Notes: generated by a model not told the origin, from the letters alone. A stretch of 64,000 nucleotides of DNA from Spiroplasma poulsonii (GCF_009866525.1 NZ_CM020866.1:1683752-1747751); one strand, 5' to 3'. Counted from the first letter of the stretch, positions 32,893 through 43,284 are shown. Numbers and translations: made by a program.

Positions 32893-33894
32893 TCAATTAA
32901 GTGAATCTATTGAAACAGTATAGTTAACATTTACATTATTAGTATAAACATTTTCATCAGCGGAAGTGATTTTTGCACTACTATTAGTAATATTCTCAAC
33001 GTTAATTTTTGTAATATCTAAGTCGGTATACATTTCTTTTAGTTTATTTTTAATTTGTTCTTTTGTTGGATTAGATAAATTTTCAGTTTTAAATTCACCT
33101 AAATTATTATTTTTAATAATTTTATTTAAATTAATATTAGATATAAATTTAACTATAACTTCACCACTTAAAATATCTTGTCTTTTATAACTTATTTTTG
33201 CATTTGTAGGAGTTATATCGCTAACTTCAAAATAATTTATATTATTTTCTAAACTTTTATTTAATTCTTTTAATTTATTTTTAATTTCTTGTTCTGTTGG
33301 TAAATTTAAACCATTATTTCTAATTGAACCTAATTCAATCACTGTAATAACTGATTTTAATGGTCTAGAATAATTAACATCTATTTCACCAGTATAAATA
33401 CTTGTATCGGTTGATTTAATTGTGGACCTATTTATAGAAAAACCTTTAAGATCAACTTTTGAAATATCTAATTGTGGATTAAAATGTTTTAATAAGTCTT
33501 TAATTATTTGTATTTCATTATAGCCATGTTTTGTAAAATCTATTTCTCCTAAATGAGTAATTTTAATAACGTCGTTTATTGGTACAGATTTATCAACTGT
33601 AAAAGTAAGTGTTGTTTCTCCAGAAAATCCATCTATAGTAATATTTACAGAAGTACTAGTAATATTTTTGACTTTAATTTGTTCAGCCGCTATGTGTGGA
33701 TATTTATTAATTAATTTATCTTTGATTTGTTGTTCTGTTGGTTTGTCATCTCCATTAGTTTTAAAAATAGGACTTTGTGTTTGTCTTTTTACTCTTATAC
33801 TTTGTTTTTTTTGATAAGGGCTGGCGGCAATTGTTGTTGGTACTGCACTTCCACTAATTGCTAATACACTTAATAAACTTAGTAATTTTTTCAT
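32893..33894 (-). CDS. Secreted repeat protein with four repeats
   Basis: This 333-residue protein has a cleavable signal peptide (MKKLLSLLSVLAISGSAVPT, likely cut near IAA-SP). A KRQT stretch follows, then about four repeats of 65-80 residues built as PTEQQIKDKL...ELN..LDI.KI.V..IT..SA.IT.....Y.G.V.VNY. ATG at 33,894 follows AAGGAG; a longer frame to 34,035 has no ribosome site. A clear paralogue lies at 62,054. The pattern is that of a surface-exposed protein, perhaps an adhesin, but no known family is certain. It is transcribed with the lipoprotein gene. Confidence 0.8.
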   Translation of the reverse strand: MKKLLSLLSVLAISGSAVPTTIAASPYQKKQSIRVKRQTQSPIFKTNGDDKPTEQQIKDKLINKYPHIAAEQIKVKNITSTSVNITIDGFSGETTLTFTVDKSVPINDVIKITHLGEIDFTKHGYNEIQIIKDLLKHFNPQLDISKVDLKGFSINRSTIKSTDTSIYTGEIDVNYSRPLKSVITVIELGSIRNNGLNLPTEQEIKNKLKELNKSLENNINYFEVSDITPTNAKISYKRQDILSGEVIVKFISNINLNKIIKNNNLGEFKTENLSNPTKEQIKNKLKEMYTDLDITKINVENITNSSAKITSADENVYTNNVNVNYTVSIDSLN

Positions 33895-34035
33895 TACTTG
33901 TATTTCTCCTTTTCTTATCTTGAAACTTTTTATCAAGATCTTATTGACATCATATATATACAAGGGTAAATTAACTAATAAAAAAAGTGCTAGTAATAAG
34001 GACTTTTGTTGATATTTTGATAAATAATTATTCAT

Positions 34036-34454
34036 AGAAAAGATTACTACAAATATTTTACAAGAAGGATAAGTAATTTATTTAATAAATTACTTAGATG
34101 AATTATATACTTTTATTACTTGTTTTAAGGGCTATATTAGCAATAAAATATATTAAGTTTAGATTTGTATATACAAAACATATTGTATTGGTAAAATAGT
34201 ATAATATTATTACTTTAGTTAAATAAAAAAGAGAATGACCACACATCATTCTTGCTTTATATTATATATCAATAAATAATTATTTCAATTTTATTATAAC
34301 ACTTTTTATTATTTGTTTAGTATTTTTATACAAAATATATTGCATTTGTAAACTATTGGGATACAATTAAAGTACGTTTTAATCTTTTTATATTAAAAAA
34401 GAGTTTATGCTGACTTGTTAATCGGACAAGAATAAAAAAAGAGAGGTTTATAAA
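34036..34454. promoter_or_regulatory. Divergent control region of the phage late operon
   Basis: This 419-bp gap has no gene. It holds TTTGTATATACAAA at 34,164-34,177, a perfect 14-bp palindrome, and two related segments at about 34,170-34,205 and 34,328-34,367, each with TATACAAAA then ATATTG and TTGGTAAA or TTTGTAAA. The second contains a promoter: TTGCAT (34,340-34,345), 16 bp, TACAAT (34,362-34,367). A GAATGA...TCATTC hairpin at 34,234-34,252 with T6 on the minus strand is a leftward terminator. The palindromes are candidate repressor sites. Confidence 0.55.
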
Positions 34455-34916
34455 ATGGCACTTACAAAAGAACAATTAATAGAACAAGGTTTAAGTGAAG
34501 AGAATACTGAAAATATCTTAAATCAGTTTAATAATGAAGCAAAGCAAATTAGAGAAAGTGTGCAAAAACGCGAAGATGTTATATCCAAAGAAGACTTTAT
34601 TAAATTATCTAATGAATTAGATGAATTAAAAGCTTTTAAAGATGTTCCATATACTAAAATTGAAGATATTAAAACTAATTTAGATAAAGTTAATGGTAAT
34701 TCTTTAAGTGAAAGAATGCAAACTTTAAAAGAATTAAAACCTGATTTGTTTGTTGAAGAACAACAATCAGTTTCACCAACTAATTTTATTAAAGATATGA
34801 TTGAAAAATCAGTTAAAAATAAAAATGATGAAATTGAAACTATTAAAGAAAAAGGAGCATATACTCCTGATGAAATTAAAAAATTAACTGATTATACACT
34901 TAAAAACCTTAGATAA
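34455..34916 (+). CDS. Putative phage scaffold protein
   Basis: This 153-residue protein is highly charged and helical, with no hydrophobic segment, and lies directly before the capsid gene (15 bp). This size, composition and position are those of capsid assembly scaffolds. Segments such as NILNQFNNEAKQIRESVQKR suggest coiled coil. The C-terminal part (GAYTPDEIKKLTDYTLKNLR) is basic, as in scaffolds that bind the capsid shell. The ribosome site is GAGAGG. Confidence 0.6.
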   Translation: MALTKEQLIEQGLSEENTENILNQFNNEAKQIRESVQKREDVISKEDFIKLSNELDELKAFKDVPYTKIEDIKTNLDKVNGNSLSERMQTLKELKPDLFVEEQQSVSPTNFIKDMIEKSVKNKNDEIETIKEKGAYTPDEIKKLTDYTLKNLR

Positions 34917-34931
34917 TAAGGAGTGAAAATT

Positions 34932-36296
34932 ATGGCAACAATTAATTTGCCACAAGTACCTTTTACATTAGAAGGTAATACAACAGATCAAAAAGCATAT
35001 GTTGATATGGTTAATGCTTTATTGCGTGGACCTTTATATAATGAATATGCAAGTATTATGCAGTATGCTACTGCAACCGCAGAACAAGTTGCTTGATTAC
35101 CTAATGCAGGACAAGCACTATATAATTTAACTCATCGTGTGGTATGACAAGATGATTATTCATTACCAAATGGTGGAACAACTCAAACAATGGGATTAAC
35201 AAGAATTCCAGTTCCGATTGATAAGAGATTTAATTTAAAATTAATGAATGAGGCTTTTGACTTAGCATTAATAGAACAAAATATTAAAAATGGTGTTATT
35301 GCTGATGCTATTTCTAGTGTTGTACAAAATAAATTTGTTAATTTAGAATGTGAATTAATTCAGGCTATTTATGATTATTGTTTAGCAGATGGTCAATATG
35401 AAGTAATTCCATTTCGTAGTTATACAGCAGAAAATGCTGATGATGCAAATAAGGCATTCTTTACATTAAATGAAACTTTGATTGAATTAACTAATCAAAT
35501 TAGTAATTTATATTTTAGATTGCCAACAGATAAAATGTTTATGGTTTTAGGTCGTAGAGCCTATTTAGGATTAACACCTGCGTATTTAAAAGTAATTGGT
35601 TCACAAGCCCAATTAAAAGCAATGGTTAATGGTGAATTATATGAAAATACTGCAATGGGTATTCCTGTATCTAAAAGTTTTCATTTATAAAAAACATATA
35701 CAAAAGGACAAGTTAACCGTGATAAAGGTTATAATTTTACTAATGTAAATGGTTTAATTATTAATAAACAAGTATGAGCATATCCAATTAATATGGATAC
35801 TATTCAACAAGTTTTAGATAATGATACTGCTAACCCTAAATGAATTGGTAAAGTACAATATGCAACACCAACTATTTTATATCCCAAAACATGTAAAATT
35901 ATTTTAGAAAAAGTACCTACACAAGCAGAAATTAATACTGCTAAAAGTAATCTTAATAAAAAATTTAGAGTTCCTGTTGATTATGTAATTCCATCATCAA
36001 ATAAAATTGATATTAGTGGGATTAATAAATTAGATAAATCAACTATTCATGTTGACGATCCAACTCAAACAACAGCCGAACAATTAAAACCACAATTTAA
36101 AGCTGTCGTTTTAAAAGCAATTAAAGCCATAGATAGTTCTTTAACTGAGAATGATTATGATTACTTTATTGAAGCTAAGGGTGAAGATTGACCAATAGAT
36201 ATTACAAATGATAAAACTGTTGAAGTTCAAATTGAGGGTAAAAACAATGCTACTGGTCAAACAAATCCAATTGATGTAGTAATTAAAAATTCTTAA
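34932..36296 (+). pseudogene. Phage major capsid protein with in-frame ochre codon
   Basis: The frame from ATG 34,932 (ribosome site AAGGAG) codes for 454 residues with UGA=Trp, but TAA at codon 253 (35,688-35,690) splits it. The part before the stop has the look of a phage capsid subunit: a flexible start, a long helix LKLMNEAFDLALIEQNIKNG and ANKAFFTLNETLIELTNQIS. The part after runs cleanly to 36,296 and includes a possible added domain after residue 330. A single base change restores the gene. The capsid call rests on position, size and resemblance, not on a named signature. Confidence 0.65.
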
Positions 36297-36302
36297 TAAA
36301 CA

Positions 36303-37241
36303 ATGAACTTACTAATTTTACGAGTTTTAACTTTATTAGTATCTAATTTAGAAAATAAACCTTTAATAAGTAAATTTGTAAATTTAATTAATAGAGTTAA
36401 TCAAGTTCAAAATAAAGTATTAAAACCAATTAATTATATTACTGATAAATATAATAAAATTACAAGTAAAGTTGAAGATATTTATCAGTGATTAAATCCA
36501 TTTACTTATTTAGATTTAATTAAAAAAGGTCATAAAAAAGAAATACAACAAATATTAAGTCAATTAGAAAAAGATAATAATATTAAAAATAGAGAACAAT
36601 TTAAAAATGAAAATTATCTAAATACTAATTGACAACCTTTAAATAGTAGTTGACTTGATAGTGGTATGTTTAATATTACAAATAAGTTAACTTTAACAGG
36701 TAATTTAACTATTTTAATATATACAAAAACAGCAAAACATCCTAAGTTTTATGGACCTTATGTTTATCCTAGTGTTCCAGTTGAAATATGAAAATTATTA
36801 AGTAATGCCGTTTCTAATGCGGGTACTTTATTTTGACGTTATTGATTAAGAAAATGATTACCTAGTCATTTAAGAAATTATATTAAAAAAAGACTGCCAA
36901 GAGGATTAAAAGAAAAATATCCCAAAGGAACTACTAAATTAACATTACCAACAGTTCAAAAATTACAACAAATTAAAAAGTTTATTAATAATTTAAAGAT
37001 TGGCCATTTTAATTTTAATTTTGCTGGTGAAATTAATAATAAAAAATGGTATCGAGAACGAAAAAGTGATGTTAAAAATATTAAGAATTTATATAAATCA
37101 CCAGTTAAAAATATGTTTTACAAAACTAATCAAACTATCAAAACAATTAAGAAAACAAAAACAAGAGTTAATAGTTATAAGCCAAGTAATTTAAAAAATA
37201 AATATCGTAATCAATTAAGAGGTGTTTTATATGGAAAATAA
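36303..37241 (+). CDS. Phage structural or morphogenesis protein, 312 residues
   Basis: Begins 6 bp after the capsid frame and overlaps the next gene by 11 bp. The N-terminal 60 residues have a hydrophobic start and a helical region VNLINRVNQVQNKVLKPINY. A central part has aromatic motifs, and the C-terminal 120 residues are very basic (KKRLPRGLKEKYPKGTTKL). A DNA- or head-binding role is possible. I do not recognise the family; several UGA codons read as Trp. Confidence 0.55.
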
Positions 37242-38433
37242 TTTAAGTAATTTGTTATTTATAACAGTTGAAGATGTGAAAGAAAGTAAACTTTGACAAC
37301 CTATTAATGATAGAAAGCAATCTGCTTGTAATGATAACTTAATTTATAATGCTATTTTAAAAACTAGTTTATGAATGGATAGATTATCAGGTGGGACAAT
37401 TTCAGATAAAATTAATAAAAAAGATTTGTTTCCTTGAGTAAAAAAAGATAATACTGGTTTAATTGAATATGATAAATGATTAAGTTATATTCAATCGGCT
37501 TGTTTATTAGCAGTTATAAATTGATATTTACCAAAAGGAGTTAATGATTTAACTGGTAGTGCTTCATTTTCACAAGGTGGTGTAGCATATTCACAAACTA
37601 ATGACCCAGAAGCAAATGAAAATATTACTCGTGATGTTAAAAATGCTTTAAAATTAGCGGGTGAAATAATTGATATTATATCTAGTAAAACGGTATCTAG
37701 ACCGTATAATTATCATTTAGGAAACTATTCTCATCCATGAGAAGAAGAATATAAATATATTACTAAAAAAACATTTTATCCAACATTATTATTTTGATTA
37801 AAAGAGCGATTGCAAACAGATGGTTCAATAAATATTACTTATCCAATTATTAATGATTTTTCTAAAATTGATTATAATGAATATATTAAATTAATAGTTC
37901 CATTTGATAATAACACGATTTATTATGAAGATAATGTCTGAAAAGCAAAACAAAGTGGTGATATTCCATCATATGGTATTAAAGATAGTGATTTAAATAA
38001 AGATTATATTGATAAGCAAGATGATAAATATATTGTAAAAACATCACAAGATATTATTCTTAAACAAGATAAATTAGTAAGTGGGGAAAATATTAAAACT
38101 ATTAATGGTAATTCATTATTAGGTAATGGTGATATTTCTATTAGTGTTGGTAATGATTGAGAATTTGTAGATACTAGTGATTTTAAACCAGCAACTGAAT
38201 ATCAAATTAAAGATTTTGATAGTTCTAAATTTAAATATAAAATATGATGTCAATTTTCAATTTTACCATATATGTTTGTAGAAACTTTTAAAGATTTTGA
38301 TATTGGTTGTGGAATTGTTGTATCATATAGTAAAGGTGTTTCAGGTTGGTATATTGACACAAATGGTCTTATTAGTTCTTATGATAATGTAAATATAGGT
38401 AATTTAAAAATTGAAAGAAAATTGGTGAGTTAA
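37231..38433 (+). CDS. Phage fibre or connector-like protein, 400 residues
   Basis: The N-terminal 150 residues are mostly helical with many Trp (as UGA) and might bind the particle. From about residue 275 it has LVSGENIKTINGNSLLGNGD, a collagen-free trimer motif seen over and over in phage tail-fibre and receptor-binding proteins, followed by ISISVGNDWEFVDTSDFK. So this is likely the host-binding fibre, or a fusion of adaptor and fibre. The start at 37,231 follows AGAGGTG and overlaps the previous gene by 11 bp. Confidence 0.65.
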
Positions 38434-38435
38434 TT

Positions 38436-39068
38436 ATGAAGCAAGATAAAACAACTTGATTAAAGGGGGCGTTACCTTGAAATTGATTTAAAAAAGACCC
38501 TATTCCAACTTATAATTGAACTCATAAAGATATTAGAGAATGAGAAAGAAAATATAAAATTCGTAGTTGAGTAGTTAGTTTTTATACATTGATATTTTTA
38601 GCATTAAATTGTTGGTTAGAATATGGAATGATTAATGCAATTAAAGATGATATTAATTGATATAATTATGGTCAATATTGAGGTAATGGCATTGCTATTT
38701 TATTAACACCTTTATTTACGCATGGAATTCAGGGCATATTTGTTGCTAGTAGTAAACCAAAAGTAGATATGAAAATTGATATACCAAGATTAAAAATATC
38801 TAAAATGGGATTAGTATTTACAATATTACCTTTAATTACTTTAATAATTTCTTTAATTATCATTTGAATTGATAAATCAAAATGAAAAAAAGACCATTTA
38901 AGACATTGTTTAGATTGTCGGATTAATCCGCGTGTTATTCAACCAAGATTAGCAAAACAATGAAATAATTTAGATGGCATAACAGAAGAAATATTTAAAA
39001 ATATACAAAATGAAAATATTAAAAAACAAAAACAAGAAGAAAATAACAAAGAATTAAATTTAAAATAG
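38436..39068 (+). CDS. Phage membrane protein, 210 residues
   Basis: This Trp-rich protein has three or four membrane segments (VVSFYTLIFLALNCWLEYG, GIAILLTPLFTHGIQGIFVA, GLVFTILPLITLIISLIIIW) and a basic tail with a C-x-x-C pair (RHCLDCRINPRV). It lies 2 bp after the fibre gene in the same operon. A role in particle release, DNA delivery or as an envelope component is possible. No family recognised. Confidence 0.6.
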
Positions 39069-39145
39069 ACTATATATAGGGGCGGTTGATATTTTTGGGT
39101 GGTTATATAGTTTAATTTATAAATTATTTTGTTCTGAAAGGATAG
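39069..39145 (+). promoter_or_regulatory. Hairpin-containing leader before the last late gene
   Basis: CTATATA at 39,070 and TATATAG at about 39,104 can pair around a G-rich loop (GGGGCGG, GGGTGG). It separates the last late gene from the rest and may be an attenuator or processing site. No promoter is obvious. Confidence 0.35.
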
Positions 39146-39475
39146 ATGGCCACTGTTTGAGTAAGAATAAGAAAGGAATTAAATAAAATGAATGAAACAT
39201 TAATGATTGCTTTACTTGTGTTAGCGGGTGCGGGTGGAATGGGTAGTCTTGGTATTCTAGGATTATCTGCTAAAAAAATTAAAAAATATAAAGCAGAAAT
39301 CAGAGAATTAAGAACTGCTGTTATTGCCCACGAAAAACATTTACGAGGACCTGATTATGCAACAGAATTAGCATTAAAAACAGGTCAAATTAAAAATGTT
39401 AAAAAACAAGTTAAAGTTAATGATAAAAAACAAGCACAAAAAGATGCTATTAGACAACTAACAAATAGTATTTAA
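39146..39475 (+). CDS. Small phage membrane protein, 109 residues
   Basis: An ATG at 39,146 with AAAGGA gives 14 residues (MATVWVRIRKELNK) before the next in-frame ATG at 39,188, which also has AAAGGA. Either start gives one hydrophobic helix (IALLVLAGAGGMGSLGILGL) followed by a charged helical tail. Small proteins of this kind near the end of late operons can be holins or minor coat proteins, but this is a guess. Confidence 0.6.
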
Positions 39476-39499
39476 AAAATAACCTTAATTGGTTATTTT
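39476..39499. terminator. Bidirectional terminator between late and early operons
   Basis: AAAATAACC-TTAATT-GGTTATTTT with T-rich sequence on both sides separates the converging operons. Confidence 0.85.
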
Positions 39500-39676
39500 T
39501 TATTTTTCTTTATTGTGTGTTATATAAAAATTGATAAGATGTTCTATGCGTTGAGAATAAGTATCAAAATTTAATTTATTTCAAACTTTTTCTTCATTTT
39601 CATTTAAGTAAATATTAACATTTCGAATTTTACAAGAATAATATTTTCCTGTTTTTTGATTATATGAATGTTTCAT
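39500..39676 (-). CDS. Small DNA-binding-like phage protein, 58 residues
   Basis: ATG at 39,676 overlaps the region before the RuvC-like stop by 3 bp spacing. The protein starts with a basic segment KHSYNQKTGKYYSC, then VNIYLNENEEKVWNKLNF and a helix YSQRIEHLINFYI. A strand followed by two helices suggests a ribbon-helix-helix fold. Last gene of the early operon. Confidence 0.6.
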
Positions 39677-39679
39677 AAA

Positions 39680-40144
39680 TTAACTTTCATAATTAGCAAT
39701 AATAATTGCATCTCGTAAATGATTACTTATTTTCTCATTATTATATTTTCAACCTTTACCATATTCATAAGTTAAATTAATATCTTTATCAAATTTCCAT
39801 AAGCAACTATCATTATATTTACTTAAATTTTCCATATTTTTAACAACTGATTTAGTGTTTTTTGGTGATACTCAATTAATAAAATATTTGTAAACAGATA
39901 ATGCTCCCAATAATCTTAATAAATCATCTCTATCTTTACTTGCATTAGCAGATGTATATAAACAATCTTCAATATTAATTTTTTCTTCATAATCAAACAA
40001 TTTATCATTAATAAATTCATATTGTTCTTTTCAATTTTTATTTATAAATTCTTGTTTATCTATTAATTTATTATTTTTATAAACAACAATAGCCGTAGTA
40101 CCAGTTCCTGATGGGTCAATACCTATTTTTATCAATTGGCTCAT
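39680..40144 (-). CDS. RuvC-like Holliday junction resolvase of phage type
   Basis: This 154-residue protein has the RNase H-fold start of RuvC-like resolvases: KIGIDPSGTGTTAIVVYKNN (first catalytic Asp), an acidic residue in DCLYTSANASKD and the last motif SNHLRDAIIIANY, with Asp. In phages such enzymes cut branched DNA before packaging. The start overlaps the recT stop by 16 bp. Being next to recT supports a recombination and DNA-processing module. Confidence 0.75.
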
Positions 40145-41058
40145 TCTTCATCATTGTTATTATTAACTACTGGTACTACATTTGATATATCTTCTTCTTT
40201 AACTACATTATCGTTTATGTCCACTATTTCATCATTAGGTGGGGTATTATAATTTAAATTTATATTATTTGATAAAGTTTCATCGTTAATATGCCCATTA
40301 TTTTGGATGAAAGTAGCATCATTATCAATATAAATCTTTTCATCATTAGTTGTAATAACTGCTTGATCTGATTTATATGCTTGTTGTAATTCAACTGACA
40401 TAATACCTCATTTTCTTAATAATGATGTTAATACTGTTTTAAGGGCCATTTCATCAAAACTAGCAATATAAAATGATTTATTTTTAGCATAAGTTTTAGA
40501 ATATTTCATAAAATGATTTTCCATTTGCTCTTTTGTCATATATAAAGTTTTTTCAAAACCATTAACCATTTTAAAATATGCTACATAACCTATAATTGAT
40601 AATTTTTCTCGTTCATCTTCATTTTGATTTCAATTAAAAGCAGTACCTTTTAAACGATCATAATTTATTAATTCATTTGCTCTAACATCTGATACTGACA
40701 TATCTAAATATTGGCCACTTCTTTGGGCTAATTGAATATAACCTTTATAACCCATTTGAAATTGGGCTTGATTAATTCATTCTTGGATTTCACGACCATT
40801 AATAATTCTTGTTATTTTTGTATTATATGGTACTACATAAGCATAACCGAATTGTTTTTCCATTGGTAAATTTAATAAAACACCTTGATAACAAGCAGTC
40901 ATAATTGTTTTTGGATCTGCTTTTTGTAATAATTCATTACTATTTGATATTGCAATTATATTACTTTTAAATCTTGCAATTTCATTTTCATTAGAAAATT
41001 TACTTTTTATTCAATCAGTTACCTTATCTGTTCTTAAAAATTCTACAATATTTGTCAT
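40129..41058 (-). CDS. recT: RecT-family single-strand annealing protein
   Basis: This 309-residue protein anneals complementary single strands during phage recombination. The RecT core is clear: ACYQGVLLNLPMEKQFGYAY, then VPYNTKITRI, WINQAQFQMGYKGYIQLAQR and SFYIASFDEMALKTVLTSLL. The C-terminal 60 residues are acidic and Asn-rich (VVNNNNDEEW), a likely flexible tail. The end runs through UGA (Trp) to TAA at 40,129. The family is named for RecT of Rac prophage and is widespread in phages of Firmicutes. Confidence 0.9.
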
Positions 41059-41059
41059 G

Positions 41060-41761
41060 TTATTTTTCTCCTTTATTTATTTTAAAATTAATACCTTTAA
41101 CCCCAATTAAATTAATATCTTTATTACTATCTCATTGATCTTTAATTTCATTTTTAACAATTTGTTCATCAACAGTTAAATAATTTTTAATAAGATTAAT
41201 AAGTTCTAATTTATCAGCATTTTGTAAAAAATCATCATTAATACCAATAACATCAATATCTTTAATTAATAATTTTTCTTTCCGAAAATTACTAGTAATA
41301 ATTTTTAATTCTTGTTCTTGTTTTGCTATACTTTTAATTTCTAAAAATTGCTCTTTTTTATGAGTTTCAATAATTTTATTTTGTTTTTGAAATTGAATAT
41401 TAATGACACTATTTTTTAAAGAATCATGATTATTCTTAATATTATTTTCTAAATTTAAAATATCTTTTCTAATAAAATTTAATTCATCTTTAAAAGATTT
41501 TATTATTTCTAATGGTTCTCTAAAAATATAATCAATTTTTGAAACTACTAATTTTAAATCTTTTAGTGATTGTGATTTATATTCTCCATTTATTAATCAA
41601 GCTTGTTGTCGATATATAAATTCTGCTAATTCTTGTCCATTTTCATCAATTCACTTTTTAATTGTTAATGCTTTTAAGCTTAATTCTTTAAAATTATTTC
41701 CTTTTAAATAAAACGGATAAGTAATATTTTTAACTTCATTATTTAATTTTAAATCTTCCAT
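41060..41761 (-). CDS. Phage early protein, 233 residues, coiled coil (copy 2)
   Basis: The counterpart of 29,679-30,380 with only scattered differences (for example Asp for Glu in KDIDVIGI). The central helical region NLENNIKNNHDSLKNSVINI is typical of coiled coil. It sits directly upstream of intact recT and its stop is one base from the recT start, so the two are translated together. No enzymatic motif is seen. Confidence 0.7.
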
Positions 41762-41763
41762 AA

Positions 41764-41901
41764 TTAAATTTCCTCTAATTCCATTTCATTAATTAAATTA
41801 TCAATATATTCATAAGCACTTTCTTCTGAATAACATTCATCTAATGCTAAATTAAATAAATCTTCTTCTGTATAAACATAACCATTTTCATCTTTTCACA
41901 T
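41764..41901 (-). CDS. Small acidic phage protein, 45 residues (copy 2)
   Basis: Identical to copy 1: a 45-residue acidic peptide starting at 41,901 after GGAGAT. Tight packing between neighbours supports translation. Confidence 0.6.
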
Positions 41902-41903
41902 AA

Positions 41904-42077
41904 TTATTTATCTCCTTGTCATTTAATATTGCTATCTTCTAAATCAATAATAGTTGTTAATCAATGATTTTCATTTTCAACATTAGCAGTAATCCTCGCT
42001 TCTTCTAATGTATAAAAGAATTGTGTTTTTAAATCACCATATTTACTTTTCATTATTAATAAATATCTTTTATTCAT
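41904..42077 (-). CDS. Small phage protein, 57 residues (copy 2)
   Basis: ATG at 42,077 follows AGGAGG. The N-terminal half (KRYLLIMKSKYGDLKTQFFY) differs from copy 1 by a five-residue deletion and substitutions, while the C-terminal half is identical. Unknown function. Confidence 0.6.
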
Positions 42078-42089
42078 AATTTATTCCTC

Positions 42090-42254
42090 CTAATTCTTTT
42101 TACGTAAACCTAATGCTCAATGTTCATCGCTGACATTTTCAAATGAAACTGAATAACTTTTACGCATTAATTCTTGTAATTTATTTTCTTGTTTGCATTT
42201 TGAACAATAACCTCAATATTTTTGTTTAAGACAAATTTTATTTAACTTTTTCAT
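42090..42254 (-). CDS. Zinc-ribbon-like small phage protein, 54 residues
   Basis: Starts at 42,254 after GAGG. The N-terminal half holds CLKQKYWGYCSKCKQE with three cysteines, one pair as C-x-x-C, followed by a helix and DEHWALGLRKK. It may bind one zinc ion. This is the intact form of the gene broken at 30,725. Confidence 0.6.
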
Positions 42255-42285
42255 ATATACCTCCTCAATAGTTAATTAATCTAAA

Positions 42286-42492
42286 TTATTGTTTTACCAA
42301 ATTTGATATATTTATGTAAAAATAATGAAAATCACTATTTACTGATTGTTCAATAATTTTACAGTCTTTAAAAATTTCATAATATTTAAAATCTTTTATT
42401 CTTCCTTTAAAAATAATACTTTGACAACTTCAAACTTCAATATTTAAATTTTTATTATAAATATCAATTCAATCTTTTAATTTATATGTCAT
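42286..42492 (-). CDS. Small phage protein, 68 residues, copy 2 only
   Basis: ATG at 42,492 follows GAGG. It has segments LKDWIDIYNKNLNIEVWSC and FKYYEIFKDCKIIEQSV and looks like a small beta-rich fold, reminiscent of short phage proteins that bind or sense nucleic acid, but no family is recognised. It is missing from copy 1, where the flanking genes are directly joined, so it was gained or lost after duplication. Confidence 0.55.
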
Positions 42493-42513
42493 TATTTACC
42501 CTCCTAGTTTTAA

Positions 42514-43001
42514 CTCGCTGGCACTCACTTCCAAGTGAAAGTGCCAAAGCGAGAATTAGTTATATAATTAAGTATTTATCTATTTATTTACTACGCCATC
42601 CGCTTCACTAGGGGTGAGCGGTGGTAGTATATTTTATTGTTTAATGTTTAATAATCGACAGTTGTTTTTATAAGTTAATGCCAGAGAATTCTCTATCTTC
42701 ATCCGCACCATTTCAGGTCAAAACGTTCAGTTTTTAAAATAAATTCACTCGCACCTTGAAGATCCTAATGCTGACTTTGTGGTTTTTAAACCGCTGTCAC
42801 TTCTTAAGAAGTAATATCTATCGCAAATTTATTTATAAAGTGGCCATCTCAATATTTATTGTCGTTTGATGTTGACCTCGCACTTATCACGACTATCGCT
42901 TGTTAAAGCGTCTATTATTTTCGGACTGATTACCGCTGGGCTAGACCGCCTCACGTGGAATAAAAACACTTAGTTATTTAAAATAACCGTCCCACACTGC
43001 A
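42514..43001 (-). ncRNA. Candidate large structured RNA (copy 2)
   Basis: The counterpart of 30,918-31,400. The hairpins remain in spite of many base changes: CTCGCT...AGCGAG at the left end, TACTACGCCA now paired by TGGTAGTA, the inner helix GCTTCAC/GTGAGC, AGAGAATTCTCT, GTGGTTT/AAACCGC, a perfect ACTTCTTAAGAAGT and CGCTT/AAGCG. A one-base insertion shifts any frame that was open in copy 1, which argues against a protein. See copy 1. Confidence 0.55.
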
Positions 43002-43238
43002 TTAAGTTTTATAAAATTTAAGTTTTAACAAACCAGTTTCATAATCAAAGATAATTTTTGAATTTTCTAATTTTTGATAAAATTGCTTTTTTGTTTTATC
43101 TTTTATGTTATTCAATAAATCTTTATGTTTTTCACAAGTTCATAAAACTTTATTTGATACAAATTCTTCAGTAATGAATGATATTGATTTATAACAATCA
43201 TTAATATTACATATTCTTTGTTGCTTATTAATTTTCAT
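43002..43238 (-). CDS. First early phage gene, 78 residues (copy 2)
   Basis: ATG at 43,238 follows AAGGA. Same layout as the copy at 31,402 with substitutions throughout (KINKQQRICNINDCYKSISF at the start), nearly all of which keep the frame. This pattern suggests selection on a protein. Function unknown; possible regulator. Confidence 0.6.
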
Positions 43239-43284
43239 TACTCATTCCTTTCTTTGGTATTATTTTTTTATTTATTAGCCAAAT

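Noticed and set aside
33895..34035. N-terminal extension of the secreted repeat protein
   Set aside because: The signal peptide starts at 33,894 with its own ribosome site, and the extension would place a second hydrophobic segment ahead of it.
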